From contig JAFYAT010000053.1 of assembly GCA_017540585.1 (NCBI GenBank), forward strand, positions 1-44,284: a DNA stretch of 44,284 nt, written 5' to 3'. This DNA is from Bacteroidaceae bacterium. GTDB lineage: Bacteria > Bacteroidota > Bacteroidia > Bacteroidales > Bacteroidaceae. How positions within the stretch are numbered: the stretch's first letter is position 1; each line of letters starts with the position of its first letter. The notes beneath the pieces are model-generated. The model was not told where the DNA came from. It was given only the letters and a program-made list of their open reading frames with translations, and ran no database searches. A program made the translations under genes and the position numbers. Shown piece after piece: positions 20,694-30,404 of this stretch.

Positions 20694-23600
20694 ATGAAAC
20701 AGAAACTTAACCTCAGGTTCCTCATGACACTGGTCATCGGAATCTTCGTATCTGTTAGCGCGTTTGCCCAAGACATACTTGTCAAGGGACACGTCAAAGA
20801 TGACATCGGCGAAGATGTCATAGGTGCATCCGTAAAAGTGAAAGGAACGTCACAAGGTGCCGTTACAGACGTTAATGGTAACTTCCAACTCAAGGTTGCA
20901 CAAGGTTCAACACTTGTCATTTCATTCGTAGGCTACGAGAGCCGCGAAGTAAAGGCTTCCCAAACCATGAACGTAATTCTCCATGAAGACATGAAGGTTC
21001 TCAACGAATCAGTCGTCATCGGTTATGGTTCAGTAAAGAAGTCCGACCTCACAGGTTCGGTAATCGCTATTAAGCCAGACGAGATGAACCATGGTCTTCA
21101 AACAAACCCTCAAGACATGATAATGGGAAAGATTGCTGGTGTGAGTGTTATTCCTGGTGATGGTACTCCTGGAGGTGGAGCAACAATCAGAATACGTGGT
21201 GGCTCATCTCTCAACGCATCAAACGACCCACTTATCGTTATTGATGGATTAGCTCTTGACAACTACGGAGCAAATGAGGGTTCTGCAAATGCACTTTCCT
21301 CTATCAATCCTGCTGACATTGAAAGTTTCACAGTTCTTAAGGATGCATCTTCCACAGCTATCTATGGTAGCCGTGCATCTAATGGTGTCATCATCATCAC
21401 CACTAAGAAAGGTTCCAATGGACAAAAAGCAAAGATTTCATATAATGGTAATGTGAGCGCAAGCTTCAATACAAAACGTCTTGAAGTTTTGAATTCTTCT
21501 GAATATATCAATTTTGCACAGAAACTTACAGGCTTTGAAGGTGATGACGCTGGTTGGTTGGCATCAAGCCAATACGCAAAACTTGGATATGTAAATGCTG
21601 CTGGTGAACATCTATTTGCAGATACAGACTGGCAGAAGGAAATCTATCGTACAGGAATCAATACAGACCATAATATAACAATAAGTGGTGGTCTTAAGAA
21701 TTTGCCTTACCGTGTTAGTTTAGGTTATACACACCAAGACGGAACACTAAAGACATCAAACTTCAACCGCTATACTGCAAGCATCAATCTCAGTCCAGTC
21801 TTACTCGACAAGCATCTGACTGTAAATTTCAATGCTAAGGCAATGTTCTCTCGTCACTCATTCGCAAACACTTCAGCAGTTGGTAAGGCAATCTATGCAG
21901 ACCCAACCAAGCCTATCTATGATGATAGAGAAAGTGCAAAGGAGTATGGTGGATATTGGCAATGGGAGACAACTGCTGACTTTGGCGATTCCGAATGGAC
22001 ACATTCATATTCTGGTCTTAATGCAGACAATCCAATTGCTGCACTTTATAACCAGTCAAATATAGGAAAGGCACGTGAATTTATTGGTAACCTTGAACTC
22101 GATTACAAAATTCACGGATTTGAGGATCTCCATATTCATGTTAATGGCGGTTTTTCCGTAGGACATGGTCATAGCGACAAGAAAGTCTCTCCATATGATT
22201 ATTCAGGCAATATTTACTATGGAAGCAATGGATGGAATGAAGGTGACAAGTACAATCTATCAGGTTCTGCATATGCACAATACATCAAGGATATAGACGA
22301 TATCCATCACATTGATGTAATGGCTGGTGCAGAGGAATCTCATTTCCATAGAGAAACAGACTGGGATTATCCTAAGTACTATCCATTGACAAACTTATTA
22401 CATCCTGGTGAGTTAACAGACCCAGAATATTATGACACAAAGAACTCTCTATATAAGACAGAAAATTTTCTTGTGAGCTACTTCGGAAGACTTAACTATA
22501 GTCTTCTCAATAGATATCTCTTCACATTCACAATGCGTGCTGATGGTTCTTCACGATTCCCATATCGTGGCGAGAACTTTGGATACTTCCCATCTGCTGC
22601 ATTTGCATGGAAGATTAACGAAGAGCCATTCTTGAAGAATTGCGATGCCATATCAGAAGCAAAGATTCGACTTGGTTGGGGTAAGACTGGTCAACAGGAA
22701 GGTATCAGTGACTATTCATACTTTGCAAACTACACGATAAACTCAGCTGGAGCTTACTATCCTGCAGTTGGCGATGGTACAACATATCGTCCAGAAGGAT
22801 ACAATCCTGACATTACGTGGGAAAAGACTACCACTTGGAATGCAGGTATTGATTTCGGTTTTGTCAACAATCGTTTCGTGGGTAGTGTTGATTACTATTA
22901 TCGCAAAACAACAGACCTTCTTAACACAAAGGCTGTTGCAGCTGGTACTAACTTCTCTACACGTATTTTGGGCAATATTGGTTCGCTTCACAATTCAGGA
23001 ATTGAAACACAACTCATATACCGTGCTATACAGACAAAGGATTGGCGTTGGGAAATCGGTTATAATTTAACTTGGAATCAGAATAAGATTGACGAGCTCA
23101 CAACTACCGATGGCGCACCTATCGGACATGCTTATGCTTCCGTAGGTGGAAGTGGTGCAGGTGCTGTCATGGCTTATGCACAGGGCCACCCAACAAGTTC
23201 ATTCTATGTTTATCAGCAGGTGTATAATGAAGCCGGTCAGCCAATCCAAGGCGAATTCGTTGATCGTAATGCAGACGGTGTTATCAACGAGAAGGACAAG
23301 TATTTCTACAAGAAAGCAGACGCAGATGTAATCATGGGTCTTTCTTCAAAACTCATATGGAAGAACTGGGATTTGGGAATTTCCCTTCGTGCAAGCCTCA
23401 ACAATTACATGTACAACTCAATAGAGGCAAATGACCGTGCTAATGTATCTGCATCATACGTTTACAGCAACGAGACATGGCATAATGTAGTGAAGTATCA
23501 GCTTGACAAGAGCTGGCAATACATTGACAATGTATCTTCACAATCAGACTACTTCATTCAGAATGCTTCATTCTTGAAGTGTGACAATATCACTCTCGGT

Positions 23601-23777
23601 TATTCTTTTGATAAGATTTGCAATTGGGATATAACTGGTCGTGTTTACTTCACAGCACAGAACGTGTTTACCATTACAAATTACAAGGGTATTGACCCAG
23701 AAGTTAGCGGAGGTTACGATAGTGCCATCTACCCACGTCCATTCACAGGTATTCTCGGCGTATCACTTAACTTCTAA
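20694..23777 (+). CDS. susC: SusC-type TonB-dependent outer-membrane transporter
   Basis: A 1027-aa SusC/RagA family protein. Signal peptide about 1-26, then a carboxypeptidase-regulatory-like domain (about 30-105, VKGHVKDDIGEDVIGASVKVKGT to LVISFVGYES). Next is the TonB plug (about 110-230) with GSVKKSDLTGSV, IRIRGGSSLNASNDPLIVIDG and STAIYGSRASNGVIIITTKKG, all diagnostic. The rest is the 22-strand beta barrel ending in the aromatic residue Phe (LGVSLNF). It imports malto-oligosaccharides across the outer membrane with energy from TonB, in complex with SusD, whose gene follows after 36 nt. No promoter consensus is visible before it, only the octamer hairpin, so it is likely read from susA/susB with attenuation. 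Confidence 0.95.
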   Translation: MKQKLNLRFLMTLVIGIFVSVSAFAQDILVKGHVKDDIGEDVIGASVKVKGTSQGAVTDVNGNFQLKVAQGSTLVISFVGYESREVKASQTMNVILHEDMKVLNESVVIGYGSVKKSDLTGSVIAIKPDEMNHGLQTNPQDMIMGKIAGVSVIPGDGTPGGGATIRIRGGSSLNASNDPLIVIDGLALDNYGANEGSANALSSINPADIESFTVLKDASSTAIYGSRASNGVIIITTKKGSNGQKAKISYNGNVSASFNTKRLEVLNSSEYINFAQKLTGFEGDDAGWLASSQYAKLGYVNAAGEHLFADTDWQKEIYRTGINTDHNITISGGLKNLPYRVSLGYTHQDGTLKTSNFNRYTASINLSPVLLDKHLTVNFNAKAMFSRHSFANTSAVGKAIYADPTKPIYDDRESAKEYGGYWQWETTADFGDSEWTHSYSGLNADNPIAALYNQSNIGKAREFIGNLELDYKIHGFEDLHIHVNGGFSVGHGHSDKKVSPYDYSGNIYYGSNGWNEGDKYNLSGSAYAQYIKDIDDIHHIDVMAGAEESHFHRETDWDYPKYYPLTNLLHPGELTDPEYYDTKNSLYKTENFLVSYFGRLNYSLLNRYLFTFTMRADGSSRFPYRGENFGYFPSAAFAWKINEEPFLKNCDAISEAKIRLGWGKTGQQEGISDYSYFANYTINSAGAYYPAVGDGTTYRPEGYNPDITWEKTTTWNAGIDFGFVNNRFVGSVDYYYRKTTDLLNTKAVAAGTNFSTRILGNIGSLHNSGIETQLIYRAIQTKDWRWEIGYNLTWNQNKIDELTTTDGAPIGHAYASVGGSGAGAVMAYAQGHPTSSFYVYQQVYNEAGQPIQGEFVDRNADGVINEKDKYFYKKADADVIMGLSSKLIWKNWDLGISLRASLNNYMYNSIEANDRANVSASYVYSNETWHNVVKYQLDKSWQYIDNVSSQSDYFIQNASFLKCDNITLGYSFDKICNWDITGRVYFTAQNVFTITNYKGIDPEVSGGYDSAIYPRPFTGILGVSLNF

Positions 23778-23813
23778 CATCATATCAATACACTCTGATA
23801 AAAATAAAACATT

Positions 23814-25424
23814 ATGAACATCAATATAAAGAAAACAATACTGTCTGCTACAATTGCTACTATGGCAGTTGGCGGATTGACAACATCATGTGTCAAAGAC
23901 CTTGATGTTACTCCTATCAATCCTCAGCAAACACTCATTCTAAACCAAGATGCCCTACTTAATAAGATATATGCTAGTTTCGCTCTGACTGGTCAGAATG
24001 GTGGTGCAGGATCTGGCGATATTCCAAAGGAAATCTTTGACAACGAAGGTATGTCAGGATTCTATCGTATGTCATGGTCACTCAATGAGTTTACTTCTGA
24101 CGAGGCTGGCTGGGTCTGGTCTGATGCAGGAGTTCCAGAGTTGTTGCACAATGCCTTTGCAGCAAGCAACACATTCTCTTTTGCCATGTACTATCGTCTA
24201 TACTTCACAATCACTCTTTGTAACTCATATCTTGATCAGGCAAGTGATCCACAGAAGTGTGCAGAAGCAAGATTGATACGTGCATTGAACTATATGTATG
24301 TGACAGACTTGTTTGGTGCAGGCCCTATGTCAACCTCCATTTCATCAGAGTTGGCTCCATACTATGACCGCAAACAACTCTTTGCGTTCTGCGAGTCTGA
24401 GCTTAAGGCTTGTGTTGAAGACCTTGCTGATGAAGGAACAAATACATATGGTCGCTTGGACAAAGCAGCTGCCTACATTCTTCTTTCACGTCTTTATCTC
24501 AATGCGGAAGTCTATACAGGCGAAGCACGTTGGGATGATGCCATGAAATATGCAGAGATGGTCATCAATAGCAAGTACTACCACTTGCTTGAAACTGGAA
24601 AGACAAATCCTGTTACTAACGAAGTGTATTCTCCATATCAGATGCTTTTCCTTGCTGACAACAACGAGAATGGAGCACAATACGAAGCTATATTCCCTGT
24701 AATACTTGATGGTATCAGGACGCAGAGTTATGATGCAACAAACTTCCTTGTCTTCTCTACATACGGAAGCAAAGAGAGCGATGCCATTCCATCTGGAACA
24801 AACAACAGCTGGGGTAAATGTGCAAGAGTAAAGGGTAAACTCGTAGAGAAATTCTTCCCTAATGGAGATGCTCCGGAAACTGACAATCTCGCAGAGATGA
24901 TATCAAAGGCTAAGGACGATCGTGCTCTATTCTTCAGCAAAGGCTATAGCCAGTATGTTGAAACTGAAGATGCAAGTGAAGGCTTTAGCTGTGTAAAATT
25001 CCGTAACGTACGTTCTGACGGAAAGAAAGCACAGGCAGAGAATTTCGTAGATACAGACCTTCCTCTTCTACGTGTAGCAGAGGCATACCTAACGTATGCT
25101 GAGGCTTCTATCCGCAAAAACGGACAGAATCCAACTGCAAACAAGTACATAAACAAGATACGTGCTCGTGCAAATGCCGAGCAGAAGGGTTCATACGACC
25201 TTGAAGATGTATTTGACGAGTGGGCACGTGAGTTCTGGTTCGAAGGACGCCGACGCACGGATCTTGTCCGTTTCAATCGTTTCGGAGGTCAATCAGAATA
25301 TCGTTGGGAGTTCATGAGCAATCAGCCTAACGGCGGCTCTTTCTCTTCTAATTTCAACGTGTTTGGTTTGCCATCAACAGACCTTGACACAAATACTAAT
25401 CTTAAGCAGAACGAAGGTTATTAA
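23814..25424 (+). CDS. susD: SusD-type starch-binding lipoprotein
   Basis: A 536-aa RagB/SusD family lipoprotein: signal peptide with lipobox TTSC, lipidated Cys26. The N-terminal part has LDVTPINPQQT, the middle EARLIRALNYMYVTDLFGAGP (TPR-rich SusD core), and the end ARAN(A)EQKGSYDLEDVFDEWAREFWFEGRRRTDLVRF, a hallmark of the family. It sits on the cell surface as the lid of the SusC barrel and binds starch helices. Aromatic-rich segments such as GWVWSDAG may contribute to glucan stacking. Genes for SusE- and SusF-like proteins follow after 26 and then 66 nt. Confidence 0.95.
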   Translation: MNINIKKTILSATIATMAVGGLTTSCVKDLDVTPINPQQTLILNQDALLNKIYASFALTGQNGGAGSGDIPKEIFDNEGMSGFYRMSWSLNEFTSDEAGWVWSDAGVPELLHNAFAASNTFSFAMYYRLYFTITLCNSYLDQASDPQKCAEARLIRALNYMYVTDLFGAGPMSTSISSELAPYYDRKQLFAFCESELKACVEDLADEGTNTYGRLDKAAAYILLSRLYLNAEVYTGEARWDDAMKYAEMVINSKYYHLLETGKTNPVTNEVYSPYQMLFLADNNENGAQYEAIFPVILDGIRTQSYDATNFLVFSTYGSKESDAIPSGTNNSWGKCARVKGKLVEKFFPNGDAPETDNLAEMISKAKDDRALFFSKGYSQYVETEDASEGFSCVKFRNVRSDGKKAQAENFVDTDLPLLRVAEAYLTYAEASIRKNGQNPTANKYINKIRARANAEQKGSYDLEDVFDEWAREFWFEGRRRTDLVRFNRFGGQSEYRWEFMSNQPNGGSFSSNFNVFGLPSTDLDTNTNLKQNEGY

Positions 25425-25450
25425 CCATTGTTAAACATAATTAGAAGTAT

Positions 25451-26638
25451 ATGAAACTAAATAATATATTTTCATTTGCATTAATTGGACTTGGTATCAT
25501 CGCCACAACATCATGTTCTGACGACAATGGCTCAAATCCGACAATGCACCAGCCAGAGACATTTGCTCTCAACACGCCAGCATTGGCGGGAATGGCTATT
25601 GATTTGGAATCAAGCAAAGATTCACTTGCTATTACGTGGAGTCAACCAGACTATGGTGGTTACCCTGCTGCAGTTAGCTATTACATTCAGTACACCACGG
25701 AGGATGAGTTTAAAGAAAGCATAGACGACGAGGGTAAGGTAACATACAACTATGTTCAGATAGATGACCCAGTTAACGTTTGTCGTGGTTACTTGGCTTA
25801 TGAAGACATAAACCGTAACATCATGCACTTACTCGACATCACAAAAAGCGAGCAAGTTCCAGCCACACAAAAGTTAAACATCCGTGTGAGTGCAAAGACA
25901 TACTCTTCACAACTGATCTATTCTAACACTGTAAGCGTGCTTGTCAAGCCATATTTCAGGACACTTGTGGCTACCGACCCAATAATATGGTATATGACAG
26001 GTTCAACTATTGGTGATGGCTCATGGTCAGATCCTATTCCTAATGGATGCCAACCATTGTACATTGACCCTAACAACACTTATGATGAAGTTACGGGTAC
26101 AGGTGTAATTACTTGGACAGGTTATCTGATGGGCACAGGAATGAAGTTCCGTGGTTCAAACACAGACGGATGGAAAGTTCAGATTGGACAAGGCTCTGCG
26201 TTTGGTGACTATGTTCTTAATGATGGTGGGTCTGGTAACATTACTGTCCCTGCCGACGGATACTACGTTGTAAATCTCGACACAAAGACAAATACACCAG
26301 AGATAACAGCCTACGAAGGAAAAGTCAATGTGTTTACAGGCATTGCACTTTCTGGTAGTTTCAATGAATGGGAAGACACACCTATGACTGCCGTTACAAC
26401 AGTATGCGAGAATCATGACTGGTACGCAGTTATTGACCTCAATGCTGGAGACGAGGTTAAATTCAAGGAAGAAGGCTCTTGGGATCACAACTGGGGCGGT
26501 GGAATGTTCAACAAGGTATCATACGGACATTATGGTATTGGAGCTTCTAACGGTTGGAACTTCTACATTCCAGAGACGGGAACATACGAGATATTCTTCA
26601 ATGATATCACAGGACTTTTCCGTTTTGTAAAACAGTAA
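25451..26638 (+). CDS. SusE-like surface glycan-binding lipoprotein
   Basis: A 395-aa lipoprotein (lipobox TTSC, Cys22, followed by SDDNG, a surface-export type sequence with acidic residues). The N-terminal part (about 35-170) is an immunoglobulin/Fn3-like domain typical of SusE, with LAITWSQPDYGGYPAAVSYYIQ. Two starch-binding-like modules follow: one around TGWKVQIGQGSAFGDYVL (about 175-285), one around ALSGSFNEWEDTPM (about 295-395). The order SusC-SusD-SusE matches the Bacteroides locus, and B. thetaiotaomicron SusE is of similar length. It should bind starch on the cell surface without catalysis. I call it SusE-like because SusE and SusF proteins diverge quickly. Confidence 0.85.
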   Translation: MKLNNIFSFALIGLGIIATTSCSDDNGSNPTMHQPETFALNTPALAGMAIDLESSKDSLAITWSQPDYGGYPAAVSYYIQYTTEDEFKESIDDEGKVTYNYVQIDDPVNVCRGYLAYEDINRNIMHLLDITKSEQVPATQKLNIRVSAKTYSSQLIYSNTVSVLVKPYFRTLVATDPIIWYMTGSTIGDGSWSDPIPNGCQPLYIDPNNTYDEVTGTGVITWTGYLMGTGMKFRGSNTDGWKVQIGQGSAFGDYVLNDGGSGNITVPADGYYVVNLDTKTNTPEITAYEGKVNVFTGIALSGSFNEWEDTPMTAVTTVCENHDWYAVIDLNAGDEVKFKEEGSWDHNWGGGMFNKVSYGHYGIGASNGWNFYIPETGTYEIFFNDITGLFRFVKQ

Positions 26639-26653
26639 AACAAACAGGTACGG

Positions 26654-26676
26654 AGTAGAGACCGTCGTCTCTACTT
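26654..26676 (+). promoter_or_regulatory. intercistronic hairpin between SusE- and SusF-like genes
   Basis: AGTAGAGAC (26654-26662) and GTCTCTACT (26667-26675) form a perfect 9-bp stem with a CGTC tetraloop. There is no long T run. It probably stabilises the upstream message or limits read-through. Confidence 0.6.
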
Positions 26677-26704
26677 CATACCACTAACCTAAAACGAAAC
26701 AACT

Positions 26705-28147
26705 ATGCTAAAAAAACTATTATACGGATGTGCGCTCATGGCTTTTGTCTCTTCTTGTGACGAGAATTTTGACGATTGGGCAGCACCACAGGGATTTGAA
26801 CCTGAGGAATCACAATTGATACAAATAAATGTCACTCCTGCAGAGGATGTTGACATTGCTACGGCAAAAGACACGATTGATCTGTTTTCCTTCGGCACAG
26901 ATGCGCCAGACTCATATTCCGTTGATTCGATAGAGGTGTATGTGGAAGACTCCACTGGTGTAAAATATCCTGTAACACCTACAAAGGAAAGCTTTAAGGC
27001 ACGTAAGGTCGGAGTATTAAAGGCTGAACTCATAGATGTTGTAGAAAAGATATATGGCAAACGCCCTACTCCACGTGAGTTGACTATAAAGTCCGCAATA
27101 TATGCCTATACAGATGCTTCAAAGAGTACGCTTGTACGTTCCGCATTCAGTACAAGCAAACTCAACGTTACATTGGTTGCTCCAAAGATTTCCGAAAACT
27201 ACTACGTTGTTGGTGGTACTCTTGACTGGGCTGAGTCTGCTGCTTCAAAGGCACAGAAGTTCAACCACAGCGATAAGGATGTGTATGATGACCCAATCTT
27301 CACGATTACCATTCCTGCTGCCGCTGAGGGCGACACTTGGTTTGCCATTGGTGATGACGAGGCTTGTGATGCTATTGCTGCTGGCGACTGGAGCAAACTC
27401 CTTGGCAACACAACAGGTAATGGTGAGAGCGGTACATCAGGTATGCTCAAGCCACGCAACGAAATCGGTAACGATGGCTCATTCAAGGTAGATGCTGGTG
27501 CTAAATTCATCAAGATTGAACTCAACATGATGGATGGAACATACAAGGTTACTCCACTCAACTTCAATCAGTACATTGGTGTTATCGGTAACCATAACGG
27601 ATGGGGTGCAGACGAGCCTATCGCTTCTCCTTCATACGATGGTATCTATCAGGGATATGTATATCTCAATGGAGATTTCAAGATTCGTCAGAATGCTTCA
27701 TGGGATGATGCTGATACTTGGGGAGGAAACGGCACAGACGGAGTCCTCGTACAGCCTGGTGCAAACCTCAATGTATCTGAGGCGGGAGTATATCAGGTAG
27801 ATGCTAATCTCCAGACAAGCACTTACAGCCTCACAAAGGTTGAATCTATCACTTGTGTAGGTAATCATAATGGTTGGAATGAATCTGATGCAAGTCAGCA
27901 CATGACATACAATGTTGAGAAAAAGTGCTGGGAAATCACAACTACGCTCACTAACGGATTCAAGTTCGCCATGAACGATAAATGGACTGTCAGCTGGGGT
28001 GGTGCAGACGGTAATCCTGCTAACTACGACAACCTTACTCAGTATAGTGGTAAGGACCTCGACGCTCCTAATGGCGATGGTGAATACCTCGTTCAGTTCT
28101 ACCTCACATGTGAGGGCAAGAGCAAGGTGGTACTCACAAAGAAATAA
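26705..28147 (+). CDS. SusF-like surface glycan-binding lipoprotein
   Basis: A 480-aa lipoprotein with lipobox VSSC (Cys18) followed by DENFDD. The N-terminal domain (about 30-160) is an Ig-like DUF5115/SusE-type domain. Three starch-binding-type modules appear to follow: about 160-280 (YYVVGGTLDWAE), about 285-385 (YIGVIGNHNGWGADEPI) and about 385-480 (ITCVGNHNGWNESD). The last two repeat the same GNHNGW motif and look like recent duplicates. B. thetaiotaomicron SusF also has three such modules and is of similar length. It should bind starch at the cell surface. It is the last gene before the 22-nt repeat region, and the amylase gene follows after 362 nt. Confidence 0.87.
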   Translation: MLKKLLYGCALMAFVSSCDENFDDWAAPQGFEPEESQLIQINVTPAEDVDIATAKDTIDLFSFGTDAPDSYSVDSIEVYVEDSTGVKYPVTPTKESFKARKVGVLKAELIDVVEKIYGKRPTPRELTIKSAIYAYTDASKSTLVRSAFSTSKLNVTLVAPKISENYYVVGGTLDWAESAASKAQKFNHSDKDVYDDPIFTITIPAAAEGDTWFAIGDDEACDAIAAGDWSKLLGNTTGNGESGTSGMLKPRNEIGNDGSFKVDAGAKFIKIELNMMDGTYKVTPLNFNQYIGVIGNHNGWGADEPIASPSYDGIYQGYVYLNGDFKIRQNASWDDADTWGGNGTDGVLVQPGANLNVSEAGVYQVDANLQTSTYSLTKVESITCVGNHNGWNESDASQHMTYNVEKKCWEITTTLTNGFKFAMNDKWTVSWGGADGNPANYDNLTQYSGKDLDAPNGDGEYLVQFYLTCEGKSKVVLTKK

Positions 28148-28162
28148 TCTCTAAAAATCATT

Positions 28163-28228
28163 AATGCGCATTATTGACCTCGATAATGCGGAATATCAGG
28201 GTCGATAATGCGCATTATGCTTTTTGAT
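28163..28228. repeat. three palindromic units at exact 22-nt spacing
   Basis: Units start at 28163, 28185 and 28207 with AATGCG. The first is centred on the perfect palindrome TAATGCGCATTA and the third on ATAATGCGCATTAT; the second is an imperfect version (GATAATGCGGAATATC). Each is linked to the next by a GAT or CGAT. They start 15 nt after the SusF-like stop. Confidence 0.8.
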
Positions 28229-28360
28229 ACTTTTTTCGTGACACGTATTTAATGGCTATATAACGGAAGTTTAACACTGTTCAAACACGGTTTAATCGTT
28301 GTTAAAAGACTGCTAAATATTCGTTAAAACGTGGAAACGATAAAAGGCATAAAAACAACT

Positions 28361-28482
28361 GATGCGCTTCAATGAACAGATTGACGCGCTCCAATGGACT
28401 CATTGACGCGCTTCGATAATTTAATTGATACGTATGAATGACTTCAATGATACGTATGATTGACTCGATTCATACGTATGAA
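28361..28482. repeat. six units at exact 22-nt spacing before the amylase
   Basis: Units begin at 28361, 28383, 28405, 28427, 28449 and 28471. The first three open with GATGCGC or GACGCGC; the last three with GATACGTATG or CATACGTATG, containing the palindrome ATACGTAT (the last being the 12-bp palindrome TCATACGTATGA). The second half of most units ends in ATT or AAT. The array ends 28 nt before the amylase start. Confidence 0.85.
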
Positions 28483-28509
28483 CATTTTTTAATCATAAAA
28501 CAAACAATT

Positions 28510-30327
28510 ATGAACAAGAAACTCTTCACACTTTTATTATCTTCACTTTTTGCTTTGCACTCTAATGCTCAAGGCTGGCCATCGAACTATGACGGCGTGA
28601 TGCTTCAGGGCTTCTATTGGGACAGTTTCGGTGACACCAAGTGGACTAAGTTGGAGAGTAAGGCTGACGAACTCTCTAAGTACTTCGACATTGTCTGGGT
28701 GCCTAACTCAGGCTTTTGTTCCGACCATAACAACATGGGATATCTCCCGCTTTACTATTTTAATCAGAACTCTACATTCGGTACTGAGGCTGAACTCCGC
28801 AGCATGATTAAGACCTTCAAGGATAAGGGTCTTGGAACCATTGCTGATGTGGTTATCAATCATCACAACACCAATGGTTGGTTTGGTTTCCCTGCAGAGA
28901 CATACAAAGGACAGACCTACCAGTTGCACTCAACCGATATATGCAGGAATGATGACGGCGGAGCTGCTCTCACGCAGGCAAACAAGGACGGCGTACAGTT
29001 GTCGGCAAACAACGATACAGGCGAAGGATGGGACGGATGCCGAGACATAGACCATAAGTCGGCTAACGTGAACAAGGTAGTCAAGGCTTACGAGGATTTC
29101 CTTATCAATGATCTCGGTTACGCAGGATTCCGTTACGATATGGTCAAGGGCTACTCTGCAAGCTACACAGCCGATTACAACACAGCATCCAAGCCTCAGT
29201 TCTCTGTAGGCGAATACTGGGACAGTTCTACAAATATCAAGAACTGGATAAACGGAACAAAGAAGGATGGTACACCAACGAGTGCTGCCTTCGACTTCCA
29301 GTTCCGCTATCGTGTGCGTGATGCCATCAACAGTCACAACTGGACATGTCTCAAGGACAACACGTCAGATGCAGCAGCACGTCCTCTTATCTACGACCCA
29401 GCATATCGTCAATATGCCGTCACATTTGTGGAGAATCATGACACAGAGAAACGTGTTTCTGCCAATCAGGATCCAATCAAGTCAGACACACTTGCCGCTA
29501 ATGCCTATCTGCTTGCCATGCCAGGTACTCCTTGCATATTCCTCAAGCATTGGCAGGATTGCAAATACGACCTGAAGAAGATGATATCTATCCGTAAACT
29601 CGTAGGCATAAACAACCAGAGCACATACGTCAATATGGCTTGCTCCAACGAGTACTACGCTGTACTCACCAATGGAACACGTGGCAAGCTCCTCTGCGTG
29701 GTAGGTTATGCTCCAGAGAAATATACTGCCAACACTTCACTATACACACTTGTTACTGAGGGCAAGGGCTACAGATACTATATCTCCAACGAGCTTGTTG
29801 CCGACTGGGTGACCACGCTTGACGGTATAGATGCAGAGCAGAAGGCTGAGGAAGACGAGCAGGCTAACTTCAAGCCATACAGCGTGAATGTGTATGTAAA
29901 GGCGGACTTCACTCCTGTCTATTTCTATGTATGGGACAGCAATAACAATACACAGCTCAACGGCAACTGGCCAGGCAAGCTGATGACCAACTCAACCGTC
30001 ACCATCAATGGCGAGACATGGTATCACCAGACTTTCGAGATAAAGTCATACGGCTACTACTTCAACATCATCTTCAACCAAGGTAGTGGTAAGCCACAGA
30101 CAACGGATATCGAGAACATCACCTCCGACCGTTACTTTGAGGCATCACTCACTGGCACCACCATTACCTACACAGACGTAACAGCGACTACCACCATTGA
30201 TAATGTCGAGGCAAACGCCAACACCTCCGCTCCTGTTATATACAACCTCATGGGACAGAAAGTAAAGAACGCCATTCCCGGCAACATTTATATTATTGAT
30301 GGTAAGAAGACAACAGTAAGATTCTAA
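28510..30327 (+). CDS. secreted GH13 alpha-amylase with starch-binding-like module and sorting-like tail
   Basis: I chose ATG 28510 (MNKKLFTLLLSSLFALHSNAQ, a signal peptide), giving 605 aa; the frame is open from 28438 but that part is repeat DNA. The catalytic domain starts at YDGVMLQGFYWDSF, with DVVINHHNT, GFRYDMVKGYS (nucleophile Asp210), VGEYWD (acid/base Glu235) and VENHDTEK (Asp311). Residues about 455-555 look like a CBM26-type starch-binding module (VYFYVWDSNNNTQLNGNWPG). The last 45 residues, with VIYNLMGQKV and IYIIDGKK, resemble the C-terminal domain of type IX secretion cargo. It takes the place SusG has in Bacteroides but is not a lipoprotein. A strong terminator follows. Confidence 0.92.
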   Translation: MNKKLFTLLLSSLFALHSNAQGWPSNYDGVMLQGFYWDSFGDTKWTKLESKADELSKYFDIVWVPNSGFCSDHNNMGYLPLYYFNQNSTFGTEAELRSMIKTFKDKGLGTIADVVINHHNTNGWFGFPAETYKGQTYQLHSTDICRNDDGGAALTQANKDGVQLSANNDTGEGWDGCRDIDHKSANVNKVVKAYEDFLINDLGYAGFRYDMVKGYSASYTADYNTASKPQFSVGEYWDSSTNIKNWINGTKKDGTPTSAAFDFQFRYRVRDAINSHNWTCLKDNTSDAAARPLIYDPAYRQYAVTFVENHDTEKRVSANQDPIKSDTLAANAYLLAMPGTPCIFLKHWQDCKYDLKKMISIRKLVGINNQSTYVNMACSNEYYAVLTNGTRGKLLCVVGYAPEKYTANTSLYTLVTEGKGYRYYISNELVADWVTTLDGIDAEQKAEEDEQANFKPYSVNVYVKADFTPVYFYVWDSNNNTQLNGNWPGKLMTNSTVTINGETWYHQTFEIKSYGYYFNIIFNQGSGKPQTTDIENITSDRYFEASLTGTTITYTDVTATTTIDNVEANANTSAPVIYNLMGQKVKNAIPGNIYIIDGKKTTVRF

Positions 30328-30345
30328 CACTACATTACAAACAGA

Positions 30346-30404
30346 AAAAGATGCCACTTACATCTCACAACTATCATAGTTACGGAGTGTAAAGTGGCAC
30401 TTTT
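30346..30404 (+). terminator. terminator of the starch locus
   Basis: A 16-bp stem with one-base bulges (30346-30362 with 30388-30404, AAAAG and TGCCACTT arms), running into TTTT. It lies 19 nt after the amylase stop. Confidence 0.8.

Noticed and set aside
28361-28482. CRISPR array
   Set aside because: The 22-nt units are contiguous and degenerate, with no constant repeat alternating with unique spacers, and no cas gene is nearby. The same holds for the arrays at 44054-44284.
28438-28509. N-terminal extension of the amylase from ATG 28438
   Set aside because: The extension is encoded by the 22-nt repeat array, and a normal signal peptide starts at 28510.
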